A stretch of 18,498 bases of DNA from Methylomonas sp. (GTDB lineage: Bacteria; Pseudomonadota; Gammaproteobacteria; Methylococcales; Methylomonadaceae), in the NCBI GenBank assembly GCA_026988195.1, contig JALSLS010000202.1, forward strand, positions 1 through 18,498, read 5' to 3'. The position numbers were made by a program, and so were the translations under genes. Below are positions 6,767-13,574 of the stretch, one piece after another. The notes beneath the pieces were generated by a model. The model was not told the origin of the DNA and did no database searches. It saw nothing but the letters and a program-made list of their open reading frames with translations. Numbering within the stretch: the first letter of the stretch is position 1; every line of letters begins with the position of its first letter.

Positions 6767-9060
6767 TTTTTATCCAAACTAATTAATAAAGGCGGTAAAA
6801 ATAATAGATCTAGAAATAAGGCAATGGCAATAGTCATAGCGGTCATTATTCCCATTTCATAATTCATTGTATAATGAGAAAAGCCTAAAACCATAAAACC
6901 ACTTACCAAAACAGCCGATGTAATCCACAAAGCAGTTCCAACCGTTGAAAATGCATATTCAACCGCTTGCTTCTTATCTAAGCCTTTTTCTTTCCTTGCT
7001 CGTTGATACTTACTCATAAAATGCACAGTATCATCAACTACAATCCCTAGAGTAATCCCTGTCACAACAGAAAGCGCCAGCCCAATATTACCATTTACAT
7101 ACCCCCAAATTCCAAAAGCGATTCCGGCAGGGACTAAATTAGGGATTAAACTAATTAATCCCAATCTGATAGATTTAAATGCAAAAACCAGTATTAATGA
7201 AATTAGAACAAGAGCCATTGCAGTACCCTCAATCATTCTAATAATATTTCGTTTACCAATATTAGCGAACATTAAACTTGTACTCGCTGATGAAAATTGA
7301 ATGCTTGGCATTTCTTTTTCTAACCACTGACTAAATCTAGATTCCAAGGCAAGCACCTCATTTGAGCTTAAGCTTTTAATAGTGATGATCACCCTTACCC
7401 CCGACTTATCCATATTAATTTGATCATTTAAATCTAAACCATAGGGTAATGACATTTCATACATCAATAAATATTGGGCTGCTAGGTCTCGCTGTTCGGG
7501 TAATTTATACCAAGCACTATCATCACCATGCATACTTTTATTCAATCGCTTATAAGTATCACTAATACTATTAACATGAACAACCTCTGATTGCTGCTTT
7601 AACCAAAATGAAAACTGATCAATTTTTTGCAAAAAATGAGGATCATTCACACCTCCTACCTCTTGTGTATCAATAGAATATTCAATTGAATAGATTCCGC
7701 CCAAATTTTCATTTAAAAAATCAGTTGCTTGCCTAAAAGGAATTGTTTGGTCAAAATATTTTACAAACTCATCATTCAACTGATTTAAAGGTAAAAAGCT
7801 AATAAACACTATTGAAATAACAGTATTTATTAGCAATAAACCTTTATAACGCCGTATAACAAATTTTGCTAAAAATCCAATTAACTGAGGTTTCTGTTCT
7901 TTTTTTAAATTAACTTTCACCTTTAGAGGCAAAACACTTAATAAAGCAGGTAAAAGCGTCACCGTTAAAAACAAAGCTACTATAGCCCCAATAGCTACAA
8001 CATTACCTAAAGTTCTAAAAGGTGGGGCATCACTAAAATTCATACTCAAAAACCCAATAGCCGTAGTGATACTTGTTAAACAAATCGGCTGAAAATTAAT
8101 TCTTAAACTTTCTTTAATAGCAGCTATTTTCTCTTTACCTAGCCTCATACTATGAAGCACACCAACCAGTAAATGTACGCAATCAGCCACAATCAGTGTC
8201 AAAATAATAATTGGAGCAGTTGCAGATGTCGGAGTTAAAAAAAGATTCAACCACCCCATAGCACCCATACTGGCAGTCGTCGTTAACAAAATCAAAAGAA
8301 CGATAGCCGATGTAGCAATAACAGACCTAAGACATAACAACAAAACAAATATAACCAAGCCATACATGACGGGGATTAACGTTGCATTATCATTTAAAGA
8401 AGTTTCTATAAATGCATTTTGCATCATCACTACACCTGTCAAGTGTATCTTTATATCTGGGTATTTTTTCTCAATTTCTTCTGCAATTTCACGTACTTTA
8501 TCTATAACAACTAACGACTCCAATCCGTCCTTACCTGGCAACTGGATAGTAACATTCACTCCTGAAACATGACCTGTTTTTGAAATTAAACGGTTAACTA
8601 ATAAGGGTTCATTAATCGCAATTTGTTCGATTCGCTTTAAATCCTGCTCAGTTAAGCTTGCTGTTTCAGAGACTAAATCAGTAACAATAAGATCATCTCC
8701 TTCTGAAACAGTATGCTGAAAATTCGTAATTGAATCGACTCGACTTGAATAGGGAATTTGCCATGCTTTATCAGTAAGCTCGATAATAGCCTGCAAAGTA
8801 TTATTAGCAAATACGCGCCCCTCTGCAGGCTCAATAACAAATAGCACATTATCACTTTTACTATAGGTATCTTGAATCGCTTCAAAAGCGAGTAATTGAG
8901 GGTTATCCTTACTAAAATAAACACGGTAATCACTTTTAAACTCTAAATTCTTAGCGCCTACAGATAAACCAGCAACCCACAAAAGTGAAAAAACAACAAC
9001 CCACCAAGGATAACGAGTAACAAGAGCACTCAATTTTACTGTCCAATTTTGATCCTTCAT
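6763..9060 (-). CDS. MMPL/RND-superfamily permease
   Basis: A 765-residue inner-membrane transporter with the duplicated RND plan: one membrane segment (about 14-35), a large periplasmic loop, a group of five segments (about 218-375), then a second single segment (about 407-425), loop and five-segment group (about 612-760). Each half carries a D-x-x-H pair inside the membrane (ADCVHLLVG and VDDTVHFMSKY), the likely proton relay. The two halves, as in MMPL/HpnN-type exporters of hydrophobic compounds, lack the very long loops of multidrug AcrB pumps. No periplasmic adaptor or outer membrane channel gene is near. The partner is the overlapping LolA-like gene. A strong Shine-Dalgarno (ggaggt) precedes the ATG. 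A -10-like tatact lies about 40 bases upstream, without a convincing -35. Confidence 0.9.
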   Translation of the reverse strand: MKDQNWTVKLSALVTRYPWWVVVFSLLWVAGLSVGAKNLEFKSDYRVYFSKDNPQLLAFEAIQDTYSKSDNVLFVIEPAEGRVFANNTLQAIIELTDKAWQIPYSSRVDSITNFQHTVSEGDDLIVTDLVSETASLTEQDLKRIEQIAINEPLLVNRLISKTGHVSGVNVTIQLPGKDGLESLVVIDKVREIAEEIEKKYPDIKIHLTGVVMMQNAFIETSLNDNATLIPVMYGLVIFVLLLCLRSVIATSAIVLLILLTTTASMGAMGWLNLFLTPTSATAPIIILTLIVADCVHLLVGVLHSMRLGKEKIAAIKESLRINFQPICLTSITTAIGFLSMNFSDAPPFRTLGNVVAIGAIVALFLTVTLLPALLSVLPLKVKVNLKKEQKPQLIGFLAKFVIRRYKGLLLINTVISIVFISFLPLNQLNDEFVKYFDQTIPFRQATDFLNENLGGIYSIEYSIDTQEVGGVNDPHFLQKIDQFSFWLKQQSEVVHVNSISDTYKRLNKSMHGDDSAWYKLPEQRDLAAQYLLMYEMSLPYGLDLNDQINMDKSGVRVIITIKSLSSNEVLALESRFSQWLEKEMPSIQFSSASTSLMFANIGKRNIIRMIEGTAMALVLISLILVFAFKSIRLGLISLIPNLVPAGIAFGIWGYVNGNIGLALSVVTGITLGIVVDDTVHFMSKYQRARKEKGLDKKQAVEYAFSTVGTALWITSAVLVSGFMVLGFSHYTMNYEMGIMTAMTIAIALFLDLLFLPPLLISLDKK

Positions 9061-9154
9061 GACACCTCCAGCAGTTCAGTAGAAAAACAAGTTTTAGTAT
9101 AGATCAAAAAAATAAAGACCACTGAATATCACTTCAAAAAACTGTCCATTTTTT

Positions 9155-9847
9155 TTACACTTTCTTTAAGCGCGGCCGCCCTCGTTTAACCTGCCCAACC
9201 TTAACCTTTAATACCTGCTCAACTTTATCTTTAAACTTGTCATTCCCCAAAGGTGTACCACTTTGTAAACAAGCCCTTAAATCATCAAGTATTCTAATAT
9301 CAAAGCTTGTTTTAAATAGCCCCTGATAAGCTAACTGTCTAATACCATCATTACTTCCTAATTGTAAGTATAACGGGTGAGGTGTCAATAAAGAGTCTGC
9401 TAACCCTAAAGCATTAGTCTTATAGCTTGACCAACAATATCTATCCGGGCTCTTCACCATACCCGCCCTAACAGGGTTTAGCTCAATATATCGAGAACAA
9501 TTCAACAGATAATATTCATCCTCAACTATATTAGATTTGTATCGCCCTTCCCATAAAGTGCCTGTTCGCCCATAAGTTTTATTGATATAAGATACATAAA
9601 AGCGACCAACATATTGAAACAATCGACTTAAGCCCTCACTTGTCTCAGGTGTAACCAGTAAATGTACATGATTTGTCATTAAAACATAAGAATGAATTTT
9701 ACAATTATATTTATCAGCAGCAATCTTAAGCCAATTTAAATATGCCTTATAATCAGCATCATCAAAAAAAATAGCTTGGCGGTTATTGCCTCTTTGAATA
9801 GCATGGACGGGGACATTAGGTAAAAAGAACCGTGGTTTTCTAGACAT
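9155..9847 (-). CDS. REP-associated tyrosine transposase (RAYT, Y1/HUH)
   Basis: A 230-residue HUH-type single-strand transposase of the Y1 group. It has the metal-binding motif HVH (60-62) within MTNHVHLLVTP, the helix FYVSYINKTYGRTGTLWEGRYKS, and the stretch CSRYIELNPVRAGMV common to REP-associated transposases. These enzymes act on REP hairpins scattered through the genome rather than on flanking IS ends. The basic tail (VKRGRPRLKKV) may bind DNA. The gene appears intact. No clear ribosome binding site precedes the ATG. The motif ggggtcag lies 10 bases upstream, and related motifs recur in the next 1.2 kb. It is a single gene, downstream of a repeat-rich region and unrelated to the RND pair beside it. 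Confidence 0.9.
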   Translation of the reverse strand: MSRKPRFFLPNVPVHAIQRGNNRQAIFFDDADYKAYLNWLKIAADKYNCKIHSYVLMTNHVHLLVTPETSEGLSRLFQYVGRFYVSYINKTYGRTGTLWEGRYKSNIVEDEYYLLNCSRYIELNPVRAGMVKSPDRYCWSSYKTNALGLADSLLTPHPLYLQLGSNDGIRQLAYQGLFKTSFDIRILDDLRACLQSGTPLGNDKFKDKVEQVLKVKVGQVKRGRPRLKKV

Positions 9848-9856
9848 AGTATATTT

Positions 9857-9870
9857 ATGGGGTCAGAATC
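9857..9870 (-). repeat. gattctgacccc motif upstream of RAYT
   Basis: On the minus strand gattctgaccccat stands just before the RAYT start. It is an inverted relative of the three gctctgacccctta copies at 10428, 10626 and 11051. It may be part of the sequence recognised or carried by this transposase; that is inference from position. Confidence 0.4.
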
Positions 9871-10036
9871 TTTTTCATTTTTTGATTAATTAGTTGTTGT
9901 AAAAAAACCTGACACTACAAGTCAGTTAAATAATTTTTTTGTAAACTTATCAATAACTTTAGACAAAGTAAGATAGAAGCCCACCATTCCAAACAACATA
10001 ACCTTATTTCTATTTAACGATTTTTATATTGTGACT

Positions 10037-10171
10037 TTAATAACAAAGTGTTGCTATCATCTTGCGTCCGGTGATTGTCAAGCCTTCTCCACTGCCAAAA
10101 TTCCGCTCTATTTCTTTAACTTTCGGCGAGACCTTTTCAATCAACATATCATCTACTTTGGTTTTATTCAT
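10037..10171 (-). pseudogene. Small ORF, copy 1 of a duplicated gene start
   Basis: A 44-residue ORF beginning MNKTKVDDMLIEKVSPKVKE. Its first 32 residues match those of the second ORF at 10404-10550 at 26 positions, and the leader before the ATG (atcaacccactttatatct on the plus strand) is also shared. The endings differ. I do not recognise the family. Two copies with the same start and unrelated ends look like 5' remnants of a gene that was duplicated and then cut by repeats, though a genuine small protein cannot be excluded. Confidence 0.4.
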
Positions 10172-10193
10172 AATCAACCCACTTTATATCTAA

Positions 10194-10394
10194 GGTAACT
10201 GGCAATAAATAGCCCACCCAGATTGTGCGGATTTTTTATTTCTGCTCAATCTATCTCAAGAGGCGCATAGCCAGCTACGGCCGCATCCTGCTTCGATAGA
10301 CACACGCACATCCTTGTGCTTCGTAACGATTGAGGTGGTTTTAGCAGGGACAAAAAGGCCAGCAAGGTGGGTGGGTTATTTGTTGCCGGTTGCC
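10194..10394. mobile_element. 201-bp inverted-repeat element (GGYAACY family)
   Basis: Left end 10194-10220 and right end 10368-10394 are 27-bp inverted repeats with four mismatches, all transitions (ggtaactggcaataaat... against ggcaaccggcaacaaat...). The interior is more GC-rich than its surroundings, has no credible ORF and holds smaller dyads such as gcacatccttgtgc. A short copy of the same family lies at 2174-2230 and an end fragment at 16241-16260. No clear target duplication is seen. It lies exactly between the two duplicated small ORFs. Confidence 0.65.
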
Positions 10395-10403
10395 GAATAG
10401 CAT

Positions 10404-10550
10404 TTAAAAGTAACCCACCTGAAAATAGCTCTGACCCCTTACTACATTATCTTGCGTCAAGCCTTCTCCATTACCAAACTTCTCCTCTATTTCTTTAACT
10501 TTCGGCGTGATCATTTCAATCAACATATCATCTACTTTTGTTTTATTCAT
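10404..10550 (-). pseudogene. Small ORF, copy 2 of a duplicated gene start
   Basis: A 48-residue ORF beginning MNKTKVDDMLIEMITPKVKE, homologous to the ORF at 10037-10171. DNA similarity runs from 10449 to 10569 (copy 1: 10059-10191), with an 11-bp block absent here. After the shared stretch the frame runs straight into the gctctgacccctta motif, so the downstream part of the original gene has been replaced. Function unknown. Confidence 0.4.
10428..10443. repeat. gctctgacccctta motif, copy 1
   Basis: gctctgaccccttact, identical over 16 bases to the copy at 10626-10641. It marks the point where similarity between the two small ORFs ends. Confidence 0.5.
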
Positions 10551-10625
10551 ATCAACCCACTTTATATCTGATACCATTCTAAAAGCAATTATACCATTAA
10601 CCTATCTAAAAGTAGTACAAAAATG

Positions 10626-10641
10626 GCTCTGACCCCTTACT
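10626..10641. repeat. gctctgacccctta motif, copy 2
   Basis: The same 16 bases as at 10428. It stands at the left edge of the IS4-type transposase fragment. Confidence 0.5.
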
Positions 10642-10648
10642 CCTTTCT

Positions 10649-11032
10649 TTACAAGCCTATTCAGCAGTTCGTGTTGTGAATTATTATCGAGCTAGGATGC
10701 AAATAGAGGAGGGCTTTCGTGATACTAAGAGCTTTCATTATGGATTAGGGTTAGCGCGTGAAAGCCGGATTGAAGCCGAACGCAGGGCAAACCTTTTGCT
10801 GATTGCGGCCCTTATCATTTTTGCACTTTGGCTTGTAGGTCTCAGTATAAAAGGCTCTGCTATCGAACGACAGATTAGAGTTAATAGTAGCTCAAAATAC
10901 TCACCGTATTCAGTTATCTTTCTCGGAAAAATAGCATGCTGCTGCTATGCATCATTTGAAATGCCGGATGATTATTTAGACTTGGCGCAGACGTTATTAA
11001 CGGGCTATTTTGAAACTCTGGAAAAAGGATAA
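10649..11032 (+). pseudogene. IS4-family transposase, C-terminal fragment
   Basis: The frame encodes about 127 residues from LQAYSAVRVV onward (a GTG at 10676 is the first start-like codon; a stop lies upstream at 10613). NYYRARMQIEEGFRDTK fits the IS4 YREK signature Y-x2-R-x3-E-x6-K exactly, so this is the region with the third catalytic acid of the DDE domain, followed by the usual LGLARESRIEAERRANLLLIAALI helix. The N-terminal two thirds, with both catalytic aspartates, are missing, so it cannot be active. The sequence after the stop (tgtggggatacctcagg) may be the original right end of the IS. The fragment is bordered on both sides by the gctctgacccctta motif. Confidence 0.8.
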
Positions 11033-11050
11033 TTTGTGGGGATACCTCAG

Positions 11051-11064
11051 GCTCTGACCCCTTA
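11051..11064. repeat. gctctgacccctta motif, copy 3
   Basis: gctctgacccctta directly after the end of the IS4-type remnant, in the same orientation as the copies at 10428 and 10626. Confidence 0.5.
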
Positions 11065-11289
11065 TCCACTCTTCGTCGTCCTGCTTACGTAAAATAATTT
11101 CGAGGCTAAATCACTTCAACTTGCGCTTACGGCCTGCTGGCTTGCGCCCATCGTGCTTAACATTTGGAGTTACCTCCACCTGCTCGGTGTTTACTATCTG
11201 GTGGTTGACCTACCTTGCCAGAGCGGGACTTTCACCCGCTGGAATTATCCACCTTGCTCGGCCGCACACCCCTTATAGTTCTTACAGGC
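11065..11289. other. GC-richer stretch without a credible gene
   Basis: About 225 bp clearly richer in G+C than its neighbours. Open frames here are short, overlap each other and have no family features. A hairpin agcggg...cccgct lies at 11222-11240. The composition and the neighbouring remnants suggest a piece of another mobile element, but I cannot name it. Confidence 0.3.
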
Positions 11290-11325
11290 AAAAAAAAGGG
11301 ACTTTTACAAGCCCCCCCTTTTTTT
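11290..11325 (-). terminator. Rho-independent terminator of the PEP-CTERM gene
   Basis: A 10-bp stem aaaaaaaggg / cccttttttt with a 15-base loop lies 14 bases past the stop of the PEP-CTERM gene. Because both arms carry A/T runs it can work in both directions, also shielding the gene from read-through from the left. Confidence 0.8.
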
Positions 11326-11338
11326 CTAACTGTAAATA

Positions 11339-12325
11339 TTAAGCTTTTTTCTTACGAGATACCGCACCAAACCCTAATAGTGAAAGGCCTATTAATGCAA
11401 TTGAACTTGGCTCAGGCACATTAAACACAACACTTCCATCCAATGTAGCTTGACGATACACTTTAGTTCCATCAGCTGTTGCCACTAACTCCGAATTCTG
11501 TGGTATTACAGGATCTACATTAGTATCTAAACGAAAAGTCAATTCTGTTCCAGTTCCAGCACTCCATAAATCATAATATGTCAAACCAGTATCTATATCA
11601 ATTAAAAAGTCCTGAGCTAAAGCAGATGCATCGTTGTCTATACCATCATCATTAAAATCAAAGTTGATATCACCAAACACAAACAACCCACCGGCATTAT
11701 TGAATGAACTAGTTACATCTAAACGCAATACTTGATCTTTATTAGCATTAATAGCGTCTTCAAGTGTAGCACCACCAGCTACAGCAGCTGAAACAGTCGC
11801 AGTATCATAAACATAGGCCTCAAAAGAACCTTGATTATAATTTGTTGTTTCATTAACAAAGTCTAGCGTTCCTGTAATTTCATATTCAAATGTTAACCCC
11901 CACCCACCAGCTGAAACATTATTAAAATTTTCAGTATCATTAAACGCCCCCAATGGATTAAGCGCATCAATTTGACTTTGTGTAGGTACGTCGGTGTATT
12001 GGTATGGTTGAATGCCTGCTACTGAAGTTAGATAGTCAGCAGCAGCGCCTGACAAAGTAGTCTGGTTTAAAACATTAAAACCTAGAGCATCCATACTAGT
12101 TCTTTTATTGGTATCTGTAACTACACCTGTTAAGTTACCCTGAGCATCTATCTCATAAAAAGAAGTAGATAATGTCCCCGTAAAACCAAACTGGTTAATA
12201 GGTGCATCAGTCAACGAGTCACCATCGCCATTGTAATCTGTACCTACATCTAGTTGAAGTTGTCCCGCATATGCATTAGCAGATAACAATCCAGTTATTA
12301 CCGCTGTTAAAATTATTTTTTTCAT
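11339..12325 (-). CDS. PEP-CTERM surface protein
   Basis: A 328-residue exported protein. I place the start at the ATG at 12325 (MKKIILTAV): it has gaggt 7 bases before it and opens a proper signal peptide ending AYA (about residue 20). A longer frame from 12385 would run through the promoter. The C-terminus is a textbook PEP-CTERM sorting signal: VPEPSS (303-308), a hydrophobic segment to about 322, and RKKK, so an exosortase should cut and anchor or release it. Two Asp/Asn-rich, calcium-loop-like stretches are visible (DYNGDGDSLTD, 30-40; DFNDDGIDND, 223-232). Between them the protein is rich in Ser, Thr, Asn and Gly and I find no enzyme domain. Such proteins usually go to the extracellular matrix or the cell surface. 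It has its own sigma-54-like promoter and terminator. Confidence 0.9.
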   Translation of the reverse strand: MKKIILTAVITGLLSANAYAGQLQLDVGTDYNGDGDSLTDAPINQFGFTGTLSTSFYEIDAQGNLTGVVTDTNKRTSMDALGFNVLNQTTLSGAAADYLTSVAGIQPYQYTDVPTQSQIDALNPLGAFNDTENFNNVSAGGWGLTFEYEITGTLDFVNETTNYNQGSFEAYVYDTATVSAAVAGGATLEDAINANKDQVLRLDVTSSFNNAGGLFVFGDINFDFNDDGIDNDASALAQDFLIDIDTGLTYYDLWSAGTGTELTFRLDTNVDPVIPQNSELVATADGTKVYRQATLDGSVVFNVPEPSSIALIGLSLLGFGAVSRKKKA

Positions 12326-12368
12326 TTTAGTTACCTCAAATTTAAAATTTTCACTCACACAAACAACA

Positions 12369-12385
12369 TGCACAACCCATGCCAA
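12369..12385 (-). promoter_or_regulatory. Sigma-54 promoter of the PEP-CTERM gene
   Basis: The minus strand reads ttggcatgggttgtgca: GG and GC separated by exactly ten bases, matching 12 of the 14 informative positions of the -24/-12 consensus. Transcription would start near 12358, about 33 bases before the chosen ATG. In species with PEP-CTERM systems the PrsK/PrsR pair and RpoN are known to drive such genes. No regulator gene is present here. Confidence 0.75.
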
Positions 12386-12785
12386 ACACCTTATATCATT
12401 GTTTTAAAAAGACATATTACATAATAAAACTATTTTCCATTCTAAAAATGTAAAAAAAACTGACACCCCGTCCCGCTTAAACTACCACAAACAATTCTTA
12501 TACGCCTCTACCAACCTCTGGTGAGCCAATAACCCCAAAAAGGCGTAGCGTTGCAGCCACCTTGAACCGAATAATTCATCACAGGGGCGAATCGACCTTT
12601 GTAACACGGAACCCCAGAACCTATCATGAAAAGCGTCGTAGATCGACTAAATAATATTCTATTTCAATCTCTTACATGAATAAAAAAATACGGTCTCAAC
12701 TATGAGCCTTGCACTCACAATATAAAAACAGTAACTTCAAGGCTTACCTCCCTGTTCTTAGCAGTGTAAAAAATACTGACAACAC
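12386..12785. other. Intergenic stretch with a possible decayed gene end
   Basis: 400 bp without an intact gene. On the minus strand a frame from 12646 to a stop at 12482 reads as protein-like (DRFWGSVLQRSIRPCDE, then LFGSRWLQRYAFLGLLAHQ) but has no start and I recognise no family; it may be a remnant or chance. The sequence gggacggggtgtcag follows it on the same strand, similar to the ctgaccc motifs of the repeat region. I see no terminator for the methyltransferase gene here. Confidence 0.3.
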
Positions 12786-13574
12786 CTAGCTCTCGTCCGA
12801 GTTGAAAGTAAATATAATGACAGACACTCCAGCAGGATAAAATAAATTTCTTTTTATTGAAGCTTTAATGTTTACATTACTATAGTTAAGTCGCCTAACA
12901 ATTTGAGTTAACTTCTTTTCACTATATTCATGCAAACAAGAAACACAGCCATCCCATAGCATCATGAGAGGAAATAAAGGAATTAGATAGGTAAAGATAG
13001 CCATAAGTGGCAGGTGCTTAAGCCTGACAACAAACGGAAGCGTTAAAAACACAATAATGGGCCCCATAAGCATGGACAAATAACCCATCAATGTATTACG
13101 TACATATTCCATAACAATAATTTCATTTCCTTGATCAAAGTTTACCTTAAATATTTTTTCCACCTGCTCTACTGAAAGATGATGAAATGAATTAATAAAT
13201 ATTTTAGGATAATTAAAGTCATCTTCTATTTTAGTGACATCTATCGCCTTATCTATATATCTAAAGGATAAATCATTAGACTGATTAATTTTCTTTACAA
13301 ATTCGGGGTGAGGCTTAATATCACTCAATAAAAACTCTATATCTTCAAATTCCTTTTTATCCAACTCTGAAGCAACAAGCTTCAATGCTTCTCCTGCCCC
13401 TGAGCAACACTCCATAAACTTTCTGCTATCCACCTCTCTTATAAACTCAGAAAATGCGGGAACCCATAATTTATAATAGCCAAATAATTTATAAAAAAAT
13501 GTCAGATAATTCCTTAAATAAACATGATAATAATCAGGAATAACATCTAAATCACCAAATTCAAATAACCTCAT
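12786..13574 (-). CDS. Methyltransferase-like protein with membrane segments
   Basis: 262 residues. The first half looks like a class I SAM-dependent methyltransferase: motif I ECCSGAGE (55-62), an acidic residue after the second strand (LLSDIKP, D85) and a motif IV-like NSFHHL (128-133). The second half is unusual: two or three hydrophobic segments (about 150-205, GPIIVFLTLPFVV and LMAIFTYLIPLFPLMML) interrupt the fold before a final strand, so the protein is probably attached to the inner membrane. Motif I has Cys-Cys-Ser in place of the usual hydrophobic residues. The ATG overlaps the stop of the TPR gene (ATGA) and gggga stands before it, so the two are coupled. A lipid or membrane-bound substrate is plausible; the real substrate is unknown and loss of activity cannot be excluded. 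Confidence 0.6.
   Translation of the reverse strand: MRLFEFGDLDVIPDYYHVYLRNYLTFFYKLFGYYKLWVPAFSEFIREVDSRKFMECCSGAGEALKLVASELDKKEFEDIEFLLSDIKPHPEFVKKINQSNDLSFRYIDKAIDVTKIEDDFNYPKIFINSFHHLSVEQVEKIFKVNFDQGNEIIVMEYVRNTLMGYLSMLMGPIIVFLTLPFVVRLKHLPLMAIFTYLIPLFPLMMLWDGCVSCLHEYSEKKLTQIVRRLNYSNVNIKASIKRNLFYPAGVSVIIFTFNSDES

Noticed and set aside
8366..8933. ORFs on both strands inside the RND gene
   Set aside because: Shadows of the permease reading frame, which has clear family motifs throughout.
10230..10360. tRNA or structured RNA inside the 201-bp element
   Set aside because: It has several dyads but no tRNA cloverleaf, no T-loop consensus and no match to a known RNA that I can recognise.
11121..11424. 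Two overlapping plus-strand ORFs before and into the PEP-CTERM gene
   Set aside because: They overlap each other in different frames, run through the terminator and into a real gene on the other strand, and show no domain or ribosome binding site.
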